A DNA stretch of 64,000 nt, from contig NZ_JANFYN010000002.1 in the NCBI RefSeq assembly GCF_024460475.1, positions 1 to 64,000 on the forward strand. Direction: 5' to 3'. Below are positions 18,981-29,197 of the stretch, in pieces (positions within the stretch are counted from its first letter, which is position 1; the number at the start of each line of letters is the position of its first letter). Both the position numbers and the translations under genes were made by a program. The DNA comes from Holdemanella sp. MSK.7.32. GTDB taxonomy: Bacteria > Bacillota_I > Bacilli_A > Erysipelotrichales > Erysipelotrichaceae. The notes beneath the pieces were generated by a model. That model had not been told where the DNA came from and ran no database searches. It saw nothing but the letters and a program-made list of their open reading frames with translations.

Positions 18981-19433
18981 ATGCCAAAAACAAAATTCGA
19001 AAATATTGTATTCACTTTATTCATGTCTTTTTTAATGGTTTATGCCATGATTTGTTACAACATCGCACTTAATATGGGTGGAATGTCTAATCAAGTCTTT
19101 TTATTAGCCTTTCATGAATTGGTTATCATGTGGCCGATTGCTTTTATTTTAGAATATTTCTTTGTTGATAAACTAGCACATTACTTTGCCTTTAAAGTTG
19201 TAACACCGAAGGATCGTCCTTTCTTTATCACACTTGCGATTTCTTTCTACATTATTTGTATTATGTGTCCAATCATGAGTTTGATTGCGACCATTCTATT
19301 CAAAACACCAGGTGTCCAAATTATTTCAGTTTGGTTTATGACTATTTTATTTAATTTTCCAATGGCTTTCTTTTGGCAAATTTGTTATTGTGGACCAACT
19401 ATAAGATGGTTGTTTGGAAAGCTATTTAACTAG
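18981..19433 (+). CDS. DUF2798 four-helix membrane protein
   Basis: 150 residues with four hydrophobic helices in two repeated pairs, each beginning with a short FxxxxxFMSFLMVYAM-like stretch, as in DUF2798 proteins. Function unknown. Start at 18981 is set by AGGAGGAG upstream; the frame remains open to 18891 without a site. Stands alone, with terminators on both sides. Confidence 0.75.
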   Translation: MPKTKFENIVFTLFMSFLMVYAMICYNIALNMGGMSNQVFLLAFHELVIMWPIAFILEYFFVDKLAHYFAFKVVTPKDRPFFITLAISFYIICIMCPIMSLIATILFKTPGVQIISVWFMTILFNFPMAFFWQICYCGPTIRWLFGKLFN

Positions 19434-19457
19434 AAGCAAATGTTGCTTCTTTTTTTT
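19432..19457 (+). terminator. Terminator of the DUF2798 gene
   Basis: AGAAGCAA-ATG-TTGCTTCT stem (19432-19450) followed by at least seven T. Confidence 0.85.
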
Positions 19458-19499
19458 CTTTGATTATAATTAGATTGATATTGAAAGGACTGTTTTAAT

Positions 19500-20117
19500 A
19501 TGAATAAAGAGTTGATTGAAGAACTAAAAGCACAAGATTTTAATGTAGTGGCTGTATCTAAAACGCGTACAAAGGAAGAAATTGATGAAGTCGCAAAAAT
19601 GGGTCTAACTACTTTTGGAGAAAATCGTGTACAGGAATTTATAGATAAGTATGATCCAAAATATACTTGGCACATTATTGGGCATCTACAGACAAATAAA
19701 GTGAAGTATATTGTTGGAAAGGTTGATGTGATTGAAAGCTTGGATTCATTGAAACTTGCTGAAGAAATTGAAAAACAGGCAAATAAACATGACATCATTC
19801 AAAAAGTATTGGTAGAACTAAAAATTTCGGAAGATCCAAACAAAACGGGATATCCTTTTAAGGATGCGAAAAATTTTATTTCTCAATTACAGGAATTTAA
19901 ACATATTCAAATCAAAGGAATTATGTGTGTTGCTTCAAAAACAGAAGATCAAGCATTAGTAGAATCTGAATTTGAACAGATGCACACCCTTTATTTAGAG
20001 CTAAAAGAGCAATATCCAGATATAGACACTTTATCCATGGGTATGTCTCAAGATTATAAGTTAGCAGTTAAGCATGGTTCGAATACAGTTCGAATTGGAC
20101 GCGCAATTTTTGAATAA
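19500..20117 (+). CDS. YggS/PROSC-family PLP homeostasis protein
   Basis: 205 residues. Binds pyridoxal phosphate through Lys21 in VVAVSKTRT, with the family signatures FGENRVQEF, WHIIGHLQTNK and LSMGMSQDYKLAVKHGSNTVRIGRAIF. Single-domain member of the fold-III PLP family that buffers PLP in the cytoplasm, without known catalysis. AAAGGA precedes the ATG. The gene's stop lies inside the promoter of the amidase gene. Confidence 0.93.
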   Translation: MNKELIEELKAQDFNVVAVSKTRTKEEIDEVAKMGLTTFGENRVQEFIDKYDPKYTWHIIGHLQTNKVKYIVGKVDVIESLDSLKLAEEIEKQANKHDIIQKVLVELKISEDPNKTGYPFKDAKNFISQLQEFKHIQIKGIMCVASKTEDQALVESEFEQMHTLYLELKEQYPDIDTLSMGMSQDYKLAVKHGSNTVRIGRAIFE

Positions 20118-20138
20118 TTTTTTAAACAGTGCTATACT
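20110..20138 (+). promoter_or_regulatory. Promoter of the amidase gene, leaderless geometry
   Basis: TTGAAT (20110-20115), 17-base spacer ending in TGC, TATACT (20133-20138), then exactly six bases to the ATG at 20145. The predicted start of transcription falls on the A of the ATG and no ribosome site exists. Confidence 0.65.
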
Positions 20139-20144
20139 AATCCC

Positions 20145-20882
20145 ATGCAAAATTCAAAGAAAAGAAAGTTGAAACCACAAAACCTACTTATTGTTTTGGC
20201 ATGTATATGTTTGATTATAGGGACTTTCGTAGTTTTATTATCCAATCACTCAACTTCTAATTCAGATTCAAAGGCAAAAACAGGCAATAAACATTACGAA
20301 ACGATTGCGACTGTCATGATTGATGCTGGACATGGTGGTTATGATGGGGGAACCATTGCAGAAGATGGTACTACCGAAAAAGATTTAACTTTGGCTTTAG
20401 CTTTAGAAACAGGTAAACAACTAAAAAAACTAACTCCAGAAATCAAAGTTGTCTATACTCGTACAAGCGATAAAGTAACGTGGCCAGAAGATGAAACAGA
20501 GGATTTAAAAGCGAGAGTTAAGATGGCAAAAAAAGAAAAAGCCGATTATTTCTTCTCATTCCATATCAATTCAAATGTAGATCCTACTTGTTCTGGATAT
20601 GTTTCTTATATTCGTCAAGACGATAAAGCAAGTGAACAGATCACAGAATATATATGTAAAAACTTATCTGGTTTAGATTGGACACATGACCGTGGTACTC
20701 TTACAACTGAATTTTATCCTCTACATGTGGTTGACGAGCAAAAAATTCCAGCCATATTATTTGAAGCTGGTTTTAGTACGAATACCAAGGAAATACAAAA
20801 GCTTAAAAATCCAACAAATCAAAAGAAGGTTGCCCAGGCTATTGCGAAGGCTTTCAACAAATATATTACTGAAAATAAATAA
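20145..20882 (+). CDS. N-acetylmuramoyl-L-alanine amidase (Amidase_3), membrane-anchored
   Basis: 245 residues with an N-terminal membrane anchor (about 13-33), a short Ser/Lys linker, and a zinc amidase domain: MIDAGHGG (His63), TTEKDLT (Glu78), FFSFHINS (His140) and ILFEAGF (Glu207). Cleaves the bond between MurNAc and the stem peptide during cell separation. No SH3 or peptidoglycan-binding repeats. The gene appears to be leaderless (see its promoter). Confidence 0.92.
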   Translation: MQNSKKRKLKPQNLLIVLACICLIIGTFVVLLSNHSTSNSDSKAKTGNKHYETIATVMIDAGHGGYDGGTIAEDGTTEKDLTLALALETGKQLKKLTPEIKVVYTRTSDKVTWPEDETEDLKARVKMAKKEKADYFFSFHINSNVDPTCSGYVSYIRQDDKASEQITEYICKNLSGLDWTHDRGTLTTEFYPLHVVDEQKIPAILFEAGFSTNTKEIQKLKNPTNQKKVAQAIAKAFNKYITENK

Positions 20883-20920
20883 AGGATGTTTACTACGCAC
20901 ATGTAGTTAAACATCCTTTT
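20881..20920. terminator. Bidirectional terminator between amidase and CNNM genes
   Basis: AAAGGATGTTTA-CTAC / GTAG-TTAAACATCCTTT stem, with A-tract and T-tract on the two sides. Its right arm lies in the last codons of the convergent minus-strand gene. Confidence 0.85.
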
Positions 20921-22178
20921 GTGTTAATGTATCTGGTAAAATCAATCGTACAGATTCTATACGATTTTTTTCTACTTTCAAGACTTTAATGCGAATTCCA
21001 TTTGGTAAAGTCGTTTCATCATTTGTCTGTGGTAAACGACCAAGTGCATCGATTACTAAACCTCCAACTGAATCAAAGTCTTCACTATCTAAATCTAAAT
21101 CTAAATAATCGTTTAAATCATGTAAACTTAAATATCCTTTGACATCATATGTTTGATTATTTAATTTCACAATATTTTCTTCTTCGTGTGCATCGTATTC
21201 ATCCTGAACATCACCGACGATTTCTTCAATGATATCTTCTAACGTAACGATACCTGAAAATTCTCCATATTCATCCATGACTATCGCAAGATTAAATGTG
21301 GATTGTTTCATTTCAATCAATAATTCTGATACTTTTTTATTTTCATATGTGAACTTTGGTTTACGAAGAATCTTTTGCATATCAAAATGTGAAAAATCAT
21401 CATACATCAACAAGTCTTTCATATTGACAATACCTATAATATTATCAATTTTATCTTGATAGATTGGAATACGCGTAAACTTTTCTTCTCTAAATATTTC
21501 CAATAAGTCTTTATATGTACTATCCACTTCTGCCATTACAACATGTACACGAGGTACCATAACATCTTTAGCTTTGGCATCCCCTAAATCAAACACTTTA
21601 TTGATCATATCTTTTTCATCTTCTTCGATGACACCTTCTTCGTGAGAAACGTCTACAATTGTACGCAACTCACTTTCAGTCATAGATATGTTTTTATTTG
21701 GATCTTGTATGCCCATTAATTTTAAAATACCTGAACTGAATAAATTCACAAACCAAATAATCGGTGTTAAAACTTTCATCAAAAGTGAAATAATCGGAGC
21801 ATACGTAATTGCGAGTTGATCTGCATTCACTGTTGCCCATGTTTTAGGTGTAATTTCTCCAAAAACCAAAATTAAAAAAGTAATGATAAAAGTAGCAATA
21901 CTAACAGCTGCTCCACCAAAGGAATAAGCAATCAATGAGGCAATACTTGCAGCTGAAGTATTCACTAAGTTATTACCAATCAATATAGCACTTAGCATTT
22001 TTGATTGATTTTCTAATATTCTTAAAGCTAATGATGCTTTTTTATTTCCTTCATCTTCTAAAGTTCTCAAGCGAATCTTACTAACTGAAACCATTGCCGT
22101 TTCAGCTGAAGAAAAGAAGCCTGATAAAGCTAATAAAATAACTAATTCAAGGATTTGTATCCATAAATCCGAGTCCAT
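20907..22178 (-). CDS. CNNM/CorC-family transporter (hemolysin-like, DUF21-CBS)
   Basis: 423 residues: N-terminal DUF21 with four membrane helices (about 8-30, 60-80, 85-110, 130-150), a CBS pair (about 200-325) and a C-terminal CorC/HlyC domain (about 335-415, containing FDSVGGLV). Proteins of this type handle magnesium or related ions; the older hemolysin name is historical. Last gene in a minus-strand run after the lipid kinase gene. Confidence 0.9.
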   Translation of the reverse strand: MDSDLWIQILELVILLALSGFFSSAETAMVSVSKIRLRTLEDEGNKKASLALRILENQSKMLSAILIGNNLVNTSAASIASLIAYSFGGAAVSIATFIITFLILVFGEITPKTWATVNADQLAITYAPIISLLMKVLTPIIWFVNLFSSGILKLMGIQDPNKNISMTESELRTIVDVSHEEGVIEEDEKDMINKVFDLGDAKAKDVMVPRVHVVMAEVDSTYKDLLEIFREEKFTRIPIYQDKIDNIIGIVNMKDLLMYDDFSHFDMQKILRKPKFTYENKKVSELLIEMKQSTFNLAIVMDEYGEFSGIVTLEDIIEEIVGDVQDEYDAHEEENIVKLNNQTYDVKGYLSLHDLNDYLDLDLDSEDFDSVGGLVIDALGRLPQTNDETTLPNGIRIKVLKVEKNRIESVRLILPDTLTQKDV

Positions 22179-22216
22179 TTTTCACACTCCCTATATTTTT
22201 GAATATTGTATCATAC

Positions 22217-23116
22217 TCACGATATTCTAGGAAGAGCAAGTCGAATCGCTTTCTCTACGATTTCTATTGTTGGATTTTTAAATCCTTTTACTTCTCCATC
22301 CATATTCGCATAAATCATTTCATTTTCTGTATCTAAATGAACTGTTTTAGCTTGATACATCGTAACTAAATCTTTATATTGAAGGTGATTTCCTTCTTGA
22401 TATTTCTTTGCCAATCGAACTATTTGATGTCTCTTTACATCTGAAATCAAACAAACATCCATCCAGCCATCATCAATATTGGCATCTGGACACGGCTTAA
22501 ATCCTCCACCATAGTATTTTCCATTCGCAAACACAAGGAATCCATATTTCCCTTTTGGTAATTTTTTAGTATCAATCTGAATTTGATAGTCTTGACCTAT
22601 TGGTTTTCTTAAACTAATCAATGTTGATAAAACATAGGGTATGATTCCTTCTGTCTTTATATTCTTTTTTAATGCATTTACCTGACGTGCAACCTCCACG
22701 TCAAATCCAAAAGAAACTGTATTTATTGAATATTCTCCATTCACTTTAATCAAATCACAGTCCATATATTCTGGATCTGAATAATTTGCCAGATTTAAAA
22801 AGTCTTCACGTTTTAAATCTTCGAAATATTTCACAAAATCATTCCCCGTTCCAATTGGAATCACAGAAATAGTCACATTTTCTTTTTCGGCACACCCATT
22901 AATAACTTCATGCAAAGTACCATCTCCGCCACACACATACAAATGTACAGGTTCATTGGATAGAGCATACTTTTTTGCGATAAACGTTGCATGTTCAGGA
23001 CCTTTTGTTTTTTCAATGATAATACGTTTTCCTTGAAAATGCTCTTTGACTTCTTGTATTAATTCATATTGACTGTTTTTCCCTGATTTGGGATTTACAA
23101 TAAATACATCCTTCAT
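22217..23116 (-). CDS. Diacylglycerol kinase-family lipid kinase
   Basis: 299 residues with NPKSGK at the N-terminus and GGDGTLHEVINGC for nucleotide binding, the DagK catalytic fold. Bacterial members such as DgkB phosphorylate diacylglycerol released by lipoteichoic acid synthesis. Exact lipid cannot be told. Lies between cnnm and tcdA on the same strand. Confidence 0.88.
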   Translation of the reverse strand: MKDVFIVNPKSGKNSQYELIQEVKEHFQGKRIIIEKTKGPEHATFIAKKYALSNEPVHLYVCGGDGTLHEVINGCAEKENVTISVIPIGTGNDFVKYFEDLKREDFLNLANYSDPEYMDCDLIKVNGEYSINTVSFGFDVEVARQVNALKKNIKTEGIIPYVLSTLISLRKPIGQDYQIQIDTKKLPKGKYGFLVFANGKYYGGGFKPCPDANIDDGWMDVCLISDVKRHQIVRLAKKYQEGNHLQYKDLVTMYQAKTVHLDTENEMIYANMDGEVKGFKNPTIEIVEKAIRLALPRIS

Positions 23117-23131
23117 ATAATTATTACCTCT

Positions 23132-23818
23132 TTATGACTCAATCAATCTTTGTACACATTCACTCGCAAGTACCAATCCGGCACTTGCTGGTACAAAAAT
23201 AGCACTAGGCAATGGTTGTCCTGACTCTACTGGAATCGGTTGTTCTAAAGATGCCACCACCCAGATTTTATTGCGTATACGATTTTTTCTTTTCCACTGA
23301 CGAATCTGTTTAGCCATTGGATCATAACTCGTTTTTTCTACCTCTGTAACTACTAATTTTTTAGGATCTTTACGTCTAGCCATTCCCATACTTGATAAAA
23401 ACGGTATATTTCGCTCAATACATGCTTGCATCAAATCTTTTTTACTCTGAATGGAATCAATACAGTCTACGACAAAATCAATGGGTTGCGAAAATATTTC
23501 ATCATCTTTTGTTTGATCATAAAAACATGCATATGTATCTACAATACAATTAGGATTTAGTGTACTAATTCGTTTCTTTAATACATCCACTTTAACTTCA
23601 TTAACTGTATCTAAAGTCGCTACTAATTGTCGATTGATATTACTTGGTTCCACACAATCTTTGTCTATAAGAATTAAATGACCAATTCCAGTTCTTGCTA
23701 AGGCCTCTACGCAAAAAGAACCGACTCCTCCAACTCCAACAACAAGGACTGTCTTATCATTTAGTGCTTCTAACGCTTCTTTTCCCAGCAACAATTCACT
23801 TCTCTCATTTGTCTTCAT
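23132..23818 (-). CDS. tcdA: tRNA threonylcarbamoyladenosine dehydratase
   Basis: 228 residues. E1-like adenylating fold: VVGVGGVGSFCVEALARTG nucleotide loop, DKDCVEPSNINRQ, and VDCIDSIQSKKDL. Converts t6A at position 37 of tRNAs to its cyclic form. A second tRNA-37 enzyme gene, miaA, overlaps it by 14 bases, a sensible pairing. Length is a little shorter than E. coli TcdA. Confidence 0.88.
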   Translation of the reverse strand: MKTNERSELLLGKEALEALNDKTVLVVGVGGVGSFCVEALARTGIGHLILIDKDCVEPSNINRQLVATLDTVNEVKVDVLKKRISTLNPNCIVDTYACFYDQTKDDEIFSQPIDFVVDCIDSIQSKKDLMQACIERNIPFLSSMGMARRKDPKKLVVTEVEKTSYDPMAKQIRQWKRKNRIRNKIWVVASLEQPIPVESGQPLPSAIFVPASAGLVLASECVQRLIES

Positions 23819-24725
23819 CCATCAACCATTCCTTTACTGCACTATATATTTCATCTCTATTCTGTGCTTCAAACCAATGTACAGGCATCTGATTCTTAAA
23901 CCATGTATATTGTCTTTTCGCATATTGTCTAGAATGTGTTTTTATAGCTGTCTTTACTTCATCGATACTCTTTTCTTTTAAGAAATAATCTTTAAACTCT
24001 TTATATCCAATTCCTTGAAAACTTGTATATTCCCACGTTTCTGGATTTGTAAATAAATCTTTTACTTCTTTGACCAAACCATTCTCGAACATAATATCTA
24101 CTCTTTTATTGATTCGATCATGTAAAATATCTCGATTCACATCTAAACCTAAAAAATATACATCATACAATGGTATATGCTGTTGTTTGTCTTCTTGTTC
24201 TGATTTTGAAGTACCACTATGACAAATTTGTAGAGCACGAATCAATCTCTTGCGATTGTTTGGATGAATTTTTTCTAGAGCTTTTTCATCTTTTTCTTTT
24301 AACATTGCGACCAATTCTTCATTCGTTTTCGAATTCAAAAAAGTTGTATAGGCGATATCTTCGTTTTCTTCTTGAAATTCATAGTCATATAATGCTGCTT
24401 TTAAATAAAGTCCTGTTCCTCCGCATAAAATAGGAAACTTTCCTCTTTTTACAACATCTTCGATAGCTGTACGACATTTTTCTTGAAAAACCTTTACATT
24501 GTAAGGTTCATTATAATTTTGAACATCAATTAATTCATGATGTATGCCTTGCATTTCTTCTTGTGTTACTTTGGCCGTGCCAATATCCATTTTTTTATAT
24601 ACTTGCATACTATCGCAAGAAATAATTTCTCCATCCAATTGTTTGGCTAACCATACAGAAAGGCTTGTTTTTCCAATTCCAGTTGGTCCTACGATTGCTA
24701 AAACTTTTTGTCTATCCACGTTCAA
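23805..24725 (-). CDS. miaA: tRNA dimethylallyltransferase
   Basis: 306 residues. P-loop GPTGIGKTSL, catalytic region CDSMQVYKKMDIGTAK, and CGGTGLYLKA. Adds the isopentenyl group to A37 of tRNAs reading U-starting codons. Overlaps mutL by 14 bases; part of the mutS-mutL-miaA arrangement common in Firmicutes. Confidence 0.95.
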   Translation of the reverse strand: MNVDRQKVLAIVGPTGIGKTSLSVWLAKQLDGEIISCDSMQVYKKMDIGTAKVTQEEMQGIHHELIDVQNYNEPYNVKVFQEKCRTAIEDVVKRGKFPILCGGTGLYLKAALYDYEFQEENEDIAYTTFLNSKTNEELVAMLKEKDEKALEKIHPNNRKRLIRALQICHSGTSKSEQEDKQQHIPLYDVYFLGLDVNRDILHDRINKRVDIMFENGLVKEVKDLFTNPETWEYTSFQGIGYKEFKDYFLKEKSIDEVKTAIKTHSRQYAKRQYTWFKNQMPVHWFEAQNRDEIYSAVKEWLMDEDK

Positions 24726-26538
24726 ATTCCTTTCTCAGCTCACCATCACTCATCACAATAACTGTAGGTCTTCCATGAGGACAGTGATATGGTTGTTTAC
24801 ACTTTTGTAAATCTAAAATGACTTGCTCCATTTCCTGCATAGATAATGGTCGATTAAAACGAATTGAACTATGGCATGCCATAGTCGCAATCATATGTTT
24901 TCTAAGTTTTGCCATATCTACATCTTGATTTTCCACAAAATAATCTAATAAATCTTGTAAGAATTGTTTTTGGTCCACATCATGAAACCATAATGGAATT
25001 TCACGAAGAATCAATTGATCCGTTCCAAATGGTTCAAATTCAATCCCAAAGAATGCTGTTTTTTCATTAATAGTCATATATTGAGCCAATACATTACTTG
25101 AGACGTCCAATTGAATAGGAACCATAAGCGGTTGTTTGTTTGTACATTGAACCAATAATTTTTCGTTTAACTGCTCATAATGATATCTTTCCTGAGCAGC
25201 ATGCTGATCCACGATAACCAAACCTTCTTCATTACTACATAAGATATAGGAATCATGCAATTGAGCTAATACTTGAAGGTGCAAAAAAAATTCTGGACCT
25301 TTATCATTCTTATCTTCCTTAGGAATTGGATATGAAATCGGTTCTTCCTGTATTTTTATTTCAGGAGCTGGTTTTTCTTCATATATCTGTATCTGCTCCT
25401 TTTTTTCTTTGATAACTACAGGATTATAATTTTTAAAACTCTGTTCAATCGATTTATTCTTTTTTGGCTCTTGCTTAACAGGATATGAATATTGTATTTC
25501 TGGCTGTTCAAATGCAACACTCTTCTTTTCAGGTTTACTAACAGCTACTGTTTTTAAAGAAGCATTTAAAGCATCTTGAATTGTTGTCTTGATTAAATCT
25601 AGCATTTCGCCTTGTTTTGACAAACGAACCTCCCATTTATTAGGGTGTACGTTTACGTCAACCAATTGTGTATCTGAATCCATTTGTAAAACAACGATTG
25701 GAAAACGATTCGGCGGCATATAATCACTATATGCATCTAGAATTGCTTTTTGGATTGCGACACTGCGAATCAATCTTGTATTTAAAGTTAAAAACATAAA
25801 ATATTTTGTGGCCCGATTGATTTTGGGCTGGATTGCATATCCATGAATATGAAAATCTTCATTGTTTCCTTCAAATGGAATTGCATTCTGAGCTACTTCT
25901 TTACCATACATTTGGTATAGAATTTCTTGGATATTTCCATTGCCACTTGTTTGAAACACTACTCTTCCATCATGAGATAGTTGAAAACGAATTTGTGGAT
26001 GGGATAATGCCATCTTATTCATTAAATCGGCAATTACAGAAAATTCATAAGAAATACTCTTTAAATGTTTGAATCTTGCGGGTGTTTTAACAAATAATCC
26101 AGAAACATCTAATTTTGTTCCTCGTGGACAATTACAACTTTCATCAACATCCAAACTTCCATAGTTGTATCTTAATAAAGTACCTTCTTCACCATTGCTT
26201 GTCTGCAATTCAACTTGGGTAACAGAAGCAATACTTGGTAAAGCTTCCCCTCTAAATCCCATAGTTTGAATATTGAATAATTCTTCTTCTGAATGCATTT
26301 TACTTGTGGCATGTCGCATAAAAGCTAAATGTGCATCTTCATGATCCATTCCACAGCCATCATCTGTAATCACAATTCGTTCAATACCACCTTGGTATAC
26401 TTCAACTTCTATGACTGTAGCACCTGCATCAATACTGTTTTCAACGCATTCCTTTACAATTCCAGCTGGTCTTTCTACGACTTCACCAGCCGCAATCATA
26501 TTTGTCAAATGTTCACTCAATACATGTATCTTAGCCAT
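24712..26538 (-). CDS. mutL: DNA mismatch repair protein MutL
   Basis: About 608 residues. GHKL ATPase motifs at the N-terminus (IAAGEVVERP, ENSIDAGAT, DDGCGM, GFRGEAL), a charged linker (about 330-420), and a C-terminal dimerisation domain with DQHAAQERY; QMEQ and CPHGRPT complete the endonuclease-type signature. Start ATG 26538 has GGAGGT seven bases upstream; an ATG at 26553 does not. Confidence 0.95.
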   Translation of the reverse strand: MAKIHVLSEHLTNMIAAGEVVERPAGIVKECVENSIDAGATVIEVEVYQGGIERIVITDDGCGMDHEDAHLAFMRHATSKMHSEEELFNIQTMGFRGEALPSIASVTQVELQTSNGEEGTLLRYNYGSLDVDESCNCPRGTKLDVSGLFVKTPARFKHLKSISYEFSVIADLMNKMALSHPQIRFQLSHDGRVVFQTSGNGNIQEILYQMYGKEVAQNAIPFEGNNEDFHIHGYAIQPKINRATKYFMFLTLNTRLIRSVAIQKAILDAYSDYMPPNRFPIVVLQMDSDTQLVDVNVHPNKWEVRLSKQGEMLDLIKTTIQDALNASLKTVAVSKPEKKSVAFEQPEIQYSYPVKQEPKKNKSIEQSFKNYNPVVIKEKKEQIQIYEEKPAPEIKIQEEPISYPIPKEDKNDKGPEFFLHLQVLAQLHDSYILCSNEEGLVIVDQHAAQERYHYEQLNEKLLVQCTNKQPLMVPIQLDVSSNVLAQYMTINEKTAFFGIEFEPFGTDQLILREIPLWFHDVDQKQFLQDLLDYFVENQDVDMAKLRKHMIATMACHSSIRFNRPLSMQEMEQVILDLQKCKQPYHCPHGRPTVIVMSDGELRKEFERG

Positions 26539-26570
26539 ACTTCGCACCTCCATTCATATGAATTTCATAT

Positions 26571-29111
26571 TTATGATTCAATTTTTTCACTTAGTTTTTT
26601 TAACTCATAAAGACAATCCAAAGCATCTCTAGGAGTCATTGAGTCGATATCTAATTCTTGTAGTTGTTGTAAAAGTTGTGACTTTTCTGGTTGAACTTGA
26701 TCCATCACAAATAAACTTGGTTGATAATTTTGATTGTTATCTTGATTTTCAAAATTCAATAAAAGTTGTGAAGCTCTGTCTAAAACCACTTTTGGTAAAT
26801 GTGCGAGTTTAGCAACATTGATACCATAAGATTTATCAGCCTTTCCTTCAATAACACGATATCTAAATTCAATCTCATTTTTTTCTTCACGAACATCAAC
26901 ATGTACATTGCGCATAGATTGATGTTCTTCCGCCAATTCCGTTAATTCATGATAGTGCGTCGAAAATAATGTTTTTGCTCCGATTGCTTCATCAATATAT
27001 TCAAGCATTGCTTGAGCAAGAGCCATACCATCATAAGTTGCAGTTCCACGACCAATTTCATCAAATAAAATCAAGGAATGTTTTGTAGCATAACGTAAAG
27101 CTGTATTGGCTTCCATCATTTCCACCATGAATGTACTTTTTCCTGTCAATATATCATCCGATGCGCCGATTCTCGTAAAGATTCGATCAAAAATTGGAAG
27201 TTGTGCTGTTTTAGCTGGAATAAAACTTCCCATTTGTGCCATAACTACAAGTAAGGCATTTTGTCGCATATATGTAGATTTACCACCCATGTTTGGTCCA
27301 GTAATCAATTGTATATGTTCTTCTTCTGACATTTTCCAATCATTTGAAACATATCTCTTCTTTTTCATACGATCATCCAAAATTGGGTGCTTACCCTCTA
27401 CCACATTAACATTGTAACCTGGATGGAAAACTGGACATACATATCCTTTTTCACTGGCAAGAATTGCCAAAGATACAAGGACATCAATTGTAGATAATGC
27501 TTGTGCACATGCATGCAAATCAAATAAATCTCTTTTGATTCGCATTAATAAATCATTAAACAAACTTTGTTCTAGTTTTACCTTTGTCTCTTGTGCATGT
27601 AAAATTTGTTCTTCTTTTTCTTTTAATTCTTGTGTAATGAATCGTGTCGCATTCGCAAGTGTTTGTTTCGGGTGATACCCAAATTCTTCTTTAATATTAC
27701 CTAAATTTCCATTACGAACTTCAATATAATATCCAAATACACGGTTATATCCTACTTTTAATGATTTAACCCCTGTTCTTTCACGTTCTTTCGCTTCTAA
27801 TTCCAGGATAAAGTCTTTTCCTTGTTTTGCTATTTTTCGAACTTCATCCAATTCTTGATTGTATCCATCATTAAAGACTCCACCTTCTTTTAGTGTTAAT
27901 GGTGGATTTTCTATAATCGCATTTTTTATTTCATTGTATAATTCTTGGCAGTCTGGCACATCATTAAATTCTGGATATGAATTCAACGAAGACGCTAAAT
28001 CTAAAATAGGCTTTGCGTGTTCTAATGTTGCTACAAGTTGAAGTACATCTCTAGGACTTGCATTCCCATAAGCCATACGACTCGCAAGTCTTTCCATATC
28101 ATACACATACACTAAATGTTCTTTTAGATTTTCTCTTAACATAAAGTTTTCTTTTAAATCTTTGACCGCCACTTGTCTTTTCGCAATCTTTTCTGCATCA
28201 ATCAATGGATATTCAATCCATCGTTTTAACATTCTTGATCCCATTGCACTTTGACACTTATCCATAAAAGACCATAGACTTTCTGCCTTGGCATTCGAAG
28301 ATTGACTTGAAACCAACTCCAAATGATTCTTTGTTTCATAATCCATAACAAGCACTTTATCTTTGTCCATAGATTCTATGGGCAAAAAATGATCAATCCG
28401 TTGTTTTTGTGTGTCTTTTAAATAGGCCATTAAAAGTGCAAATGCTTCTTTCAAAGATTCAGATTCAATTCCATTTAACAAAGGTAGATCCTCAAGATCA
28501 ATATTTGCCTTTTTATGTTTTGAAATGAGCATCGTATCCATTTCTTCTAGGGCAGCCATCCATTTTTTATCCATTGTCATCGGACAAACAAGCTCACTTA
28601 CATTTTGTTCCAAAAGAGCCTTTTGTAGCGCCACCAAAGATCTTTGTAGCGTTTGATACTTTAATTCCCCTGTGCTTAATTCACAATATATGACTGTAAT
28701 TTCAAAACTTGAAACATCACAAGATGCCATATAATTTGTTGACTTGGCATCCATTGTTGCATCCATATAAGTTCCAGGTGTAATTATTTTAATAATTCCC
28801 CGGTCAACCAATCCTTTTGCGCTAGACGGATCTTCCAATTGTTCGCAAATAGCTACTTTATACCCTTTTTTGACTAATCTTTGAATATATGAATTTGCGG
28901 CATGAAAAGGAATACCACACATAGGTACCTTTTCTTCAACGCCTGCACTTCTTCCTGTTAATACTAAATCTAATTCTTGAGAAACCAATTTTGCGTCTTC
29001 AAAAAACATTTCATAAAAATCTCCTAAACGATAAAACAAAATCGAATCTGGATTTTCTTCTTTCATTTTCAAGTAATGCTGCATCATTGGTGTATATTTT
29101 TTTTCTGCCAT
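26571..29111 (-). CDS. mutS: DNA mismatch repair protein MutS
   Basis: 846 residues. Mismatch-reading motif FYEMF with its Phe near residue 33, lever and clamp region, and ABC-type ATPase with GPNMGGKST and STFMVEM, DEIGRGT and THYHEL. Works with MutL, encoded next. TGG-TATAAT on the minus strand near 29142-29134 is a plausible extended -10 promoter, giving an ordinary leader with AGGATG as ribosome site. Confidence 0.96.
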   Translation of the reverse strand: MAEKKYTPMMQHYLKMKEENPDSILFYRLGDFYEMFFEDAKLVSQELDLVLTGRSAGVEEKVPMCGIPFHAANSYIQRLVKKGYKVAICEQLEDPSSAKGLVDRGIIKIITPGTYMDATMDAKSTNYMASCDVSSFEITVIYCELSTGELKYQTLQRSLVALQKALLEQNVSELVCPMTMDKKWMAALEEMDTMLISKHKKANIDLEDLPLLNGIESESLKEAFALLMAYLKDTQKQRIDHFLPIESMDKDKVLVMDYETKNHLELVSSQSSNAKAESLWSFMDKCQSAMGSRMLKRWIEYPLIDAEKIAKRQVAVKDLKENFMLRENLKEHLVYVYDMERLASRMAYGNASPRDVLQLVATLEHAKPILDLASSLNSYPEFNDVPDCQELYNEIKNAIIENPPLTLKEGGVFNDGYNQELDEVRKIAKQGKDFILELEAKERERTGVKSLKVGYNRVFGYYIEVRNGNLGNIKEEFGYHPKQTLANATRFITQELKEKEEQILHAQETKVKLEQSLFNDLLMRIKRDLFDLHACAQALSTIDVLVSLAILASEKGYVCPVFHPGYNVNVVEGKHPILDDRMKKKRYVSNDWKMSEEEHIQLITGPNMGGKSTYMRQNALLVVMAQMGSFIPAKTAQLPIFDRIFTRIGASDDILTGKSTFMVEMMEANTALRYATKHSLILFDEIGRGTATYDGMALAQAMLEYIDEAIGAKTLFSTHYHELTELAEEHQSMRNVHVDVREEKNEIEFRYRVIEGKADKSYGINVAKLAHLPKVVLDRASQLLLNFENQDNNQNYQPSLFVMDQVQPEKSQLLQQLQELDIDSMTPRDALDCLYELKKLSEKIES

Positions 29112-29197
29112 AAATCATCATCCTAACATGACTATTATACCAAAAATTCGAGATAATTATGTTATAATTAAAAATACTGAATAAGGAGGTTTTGTTA

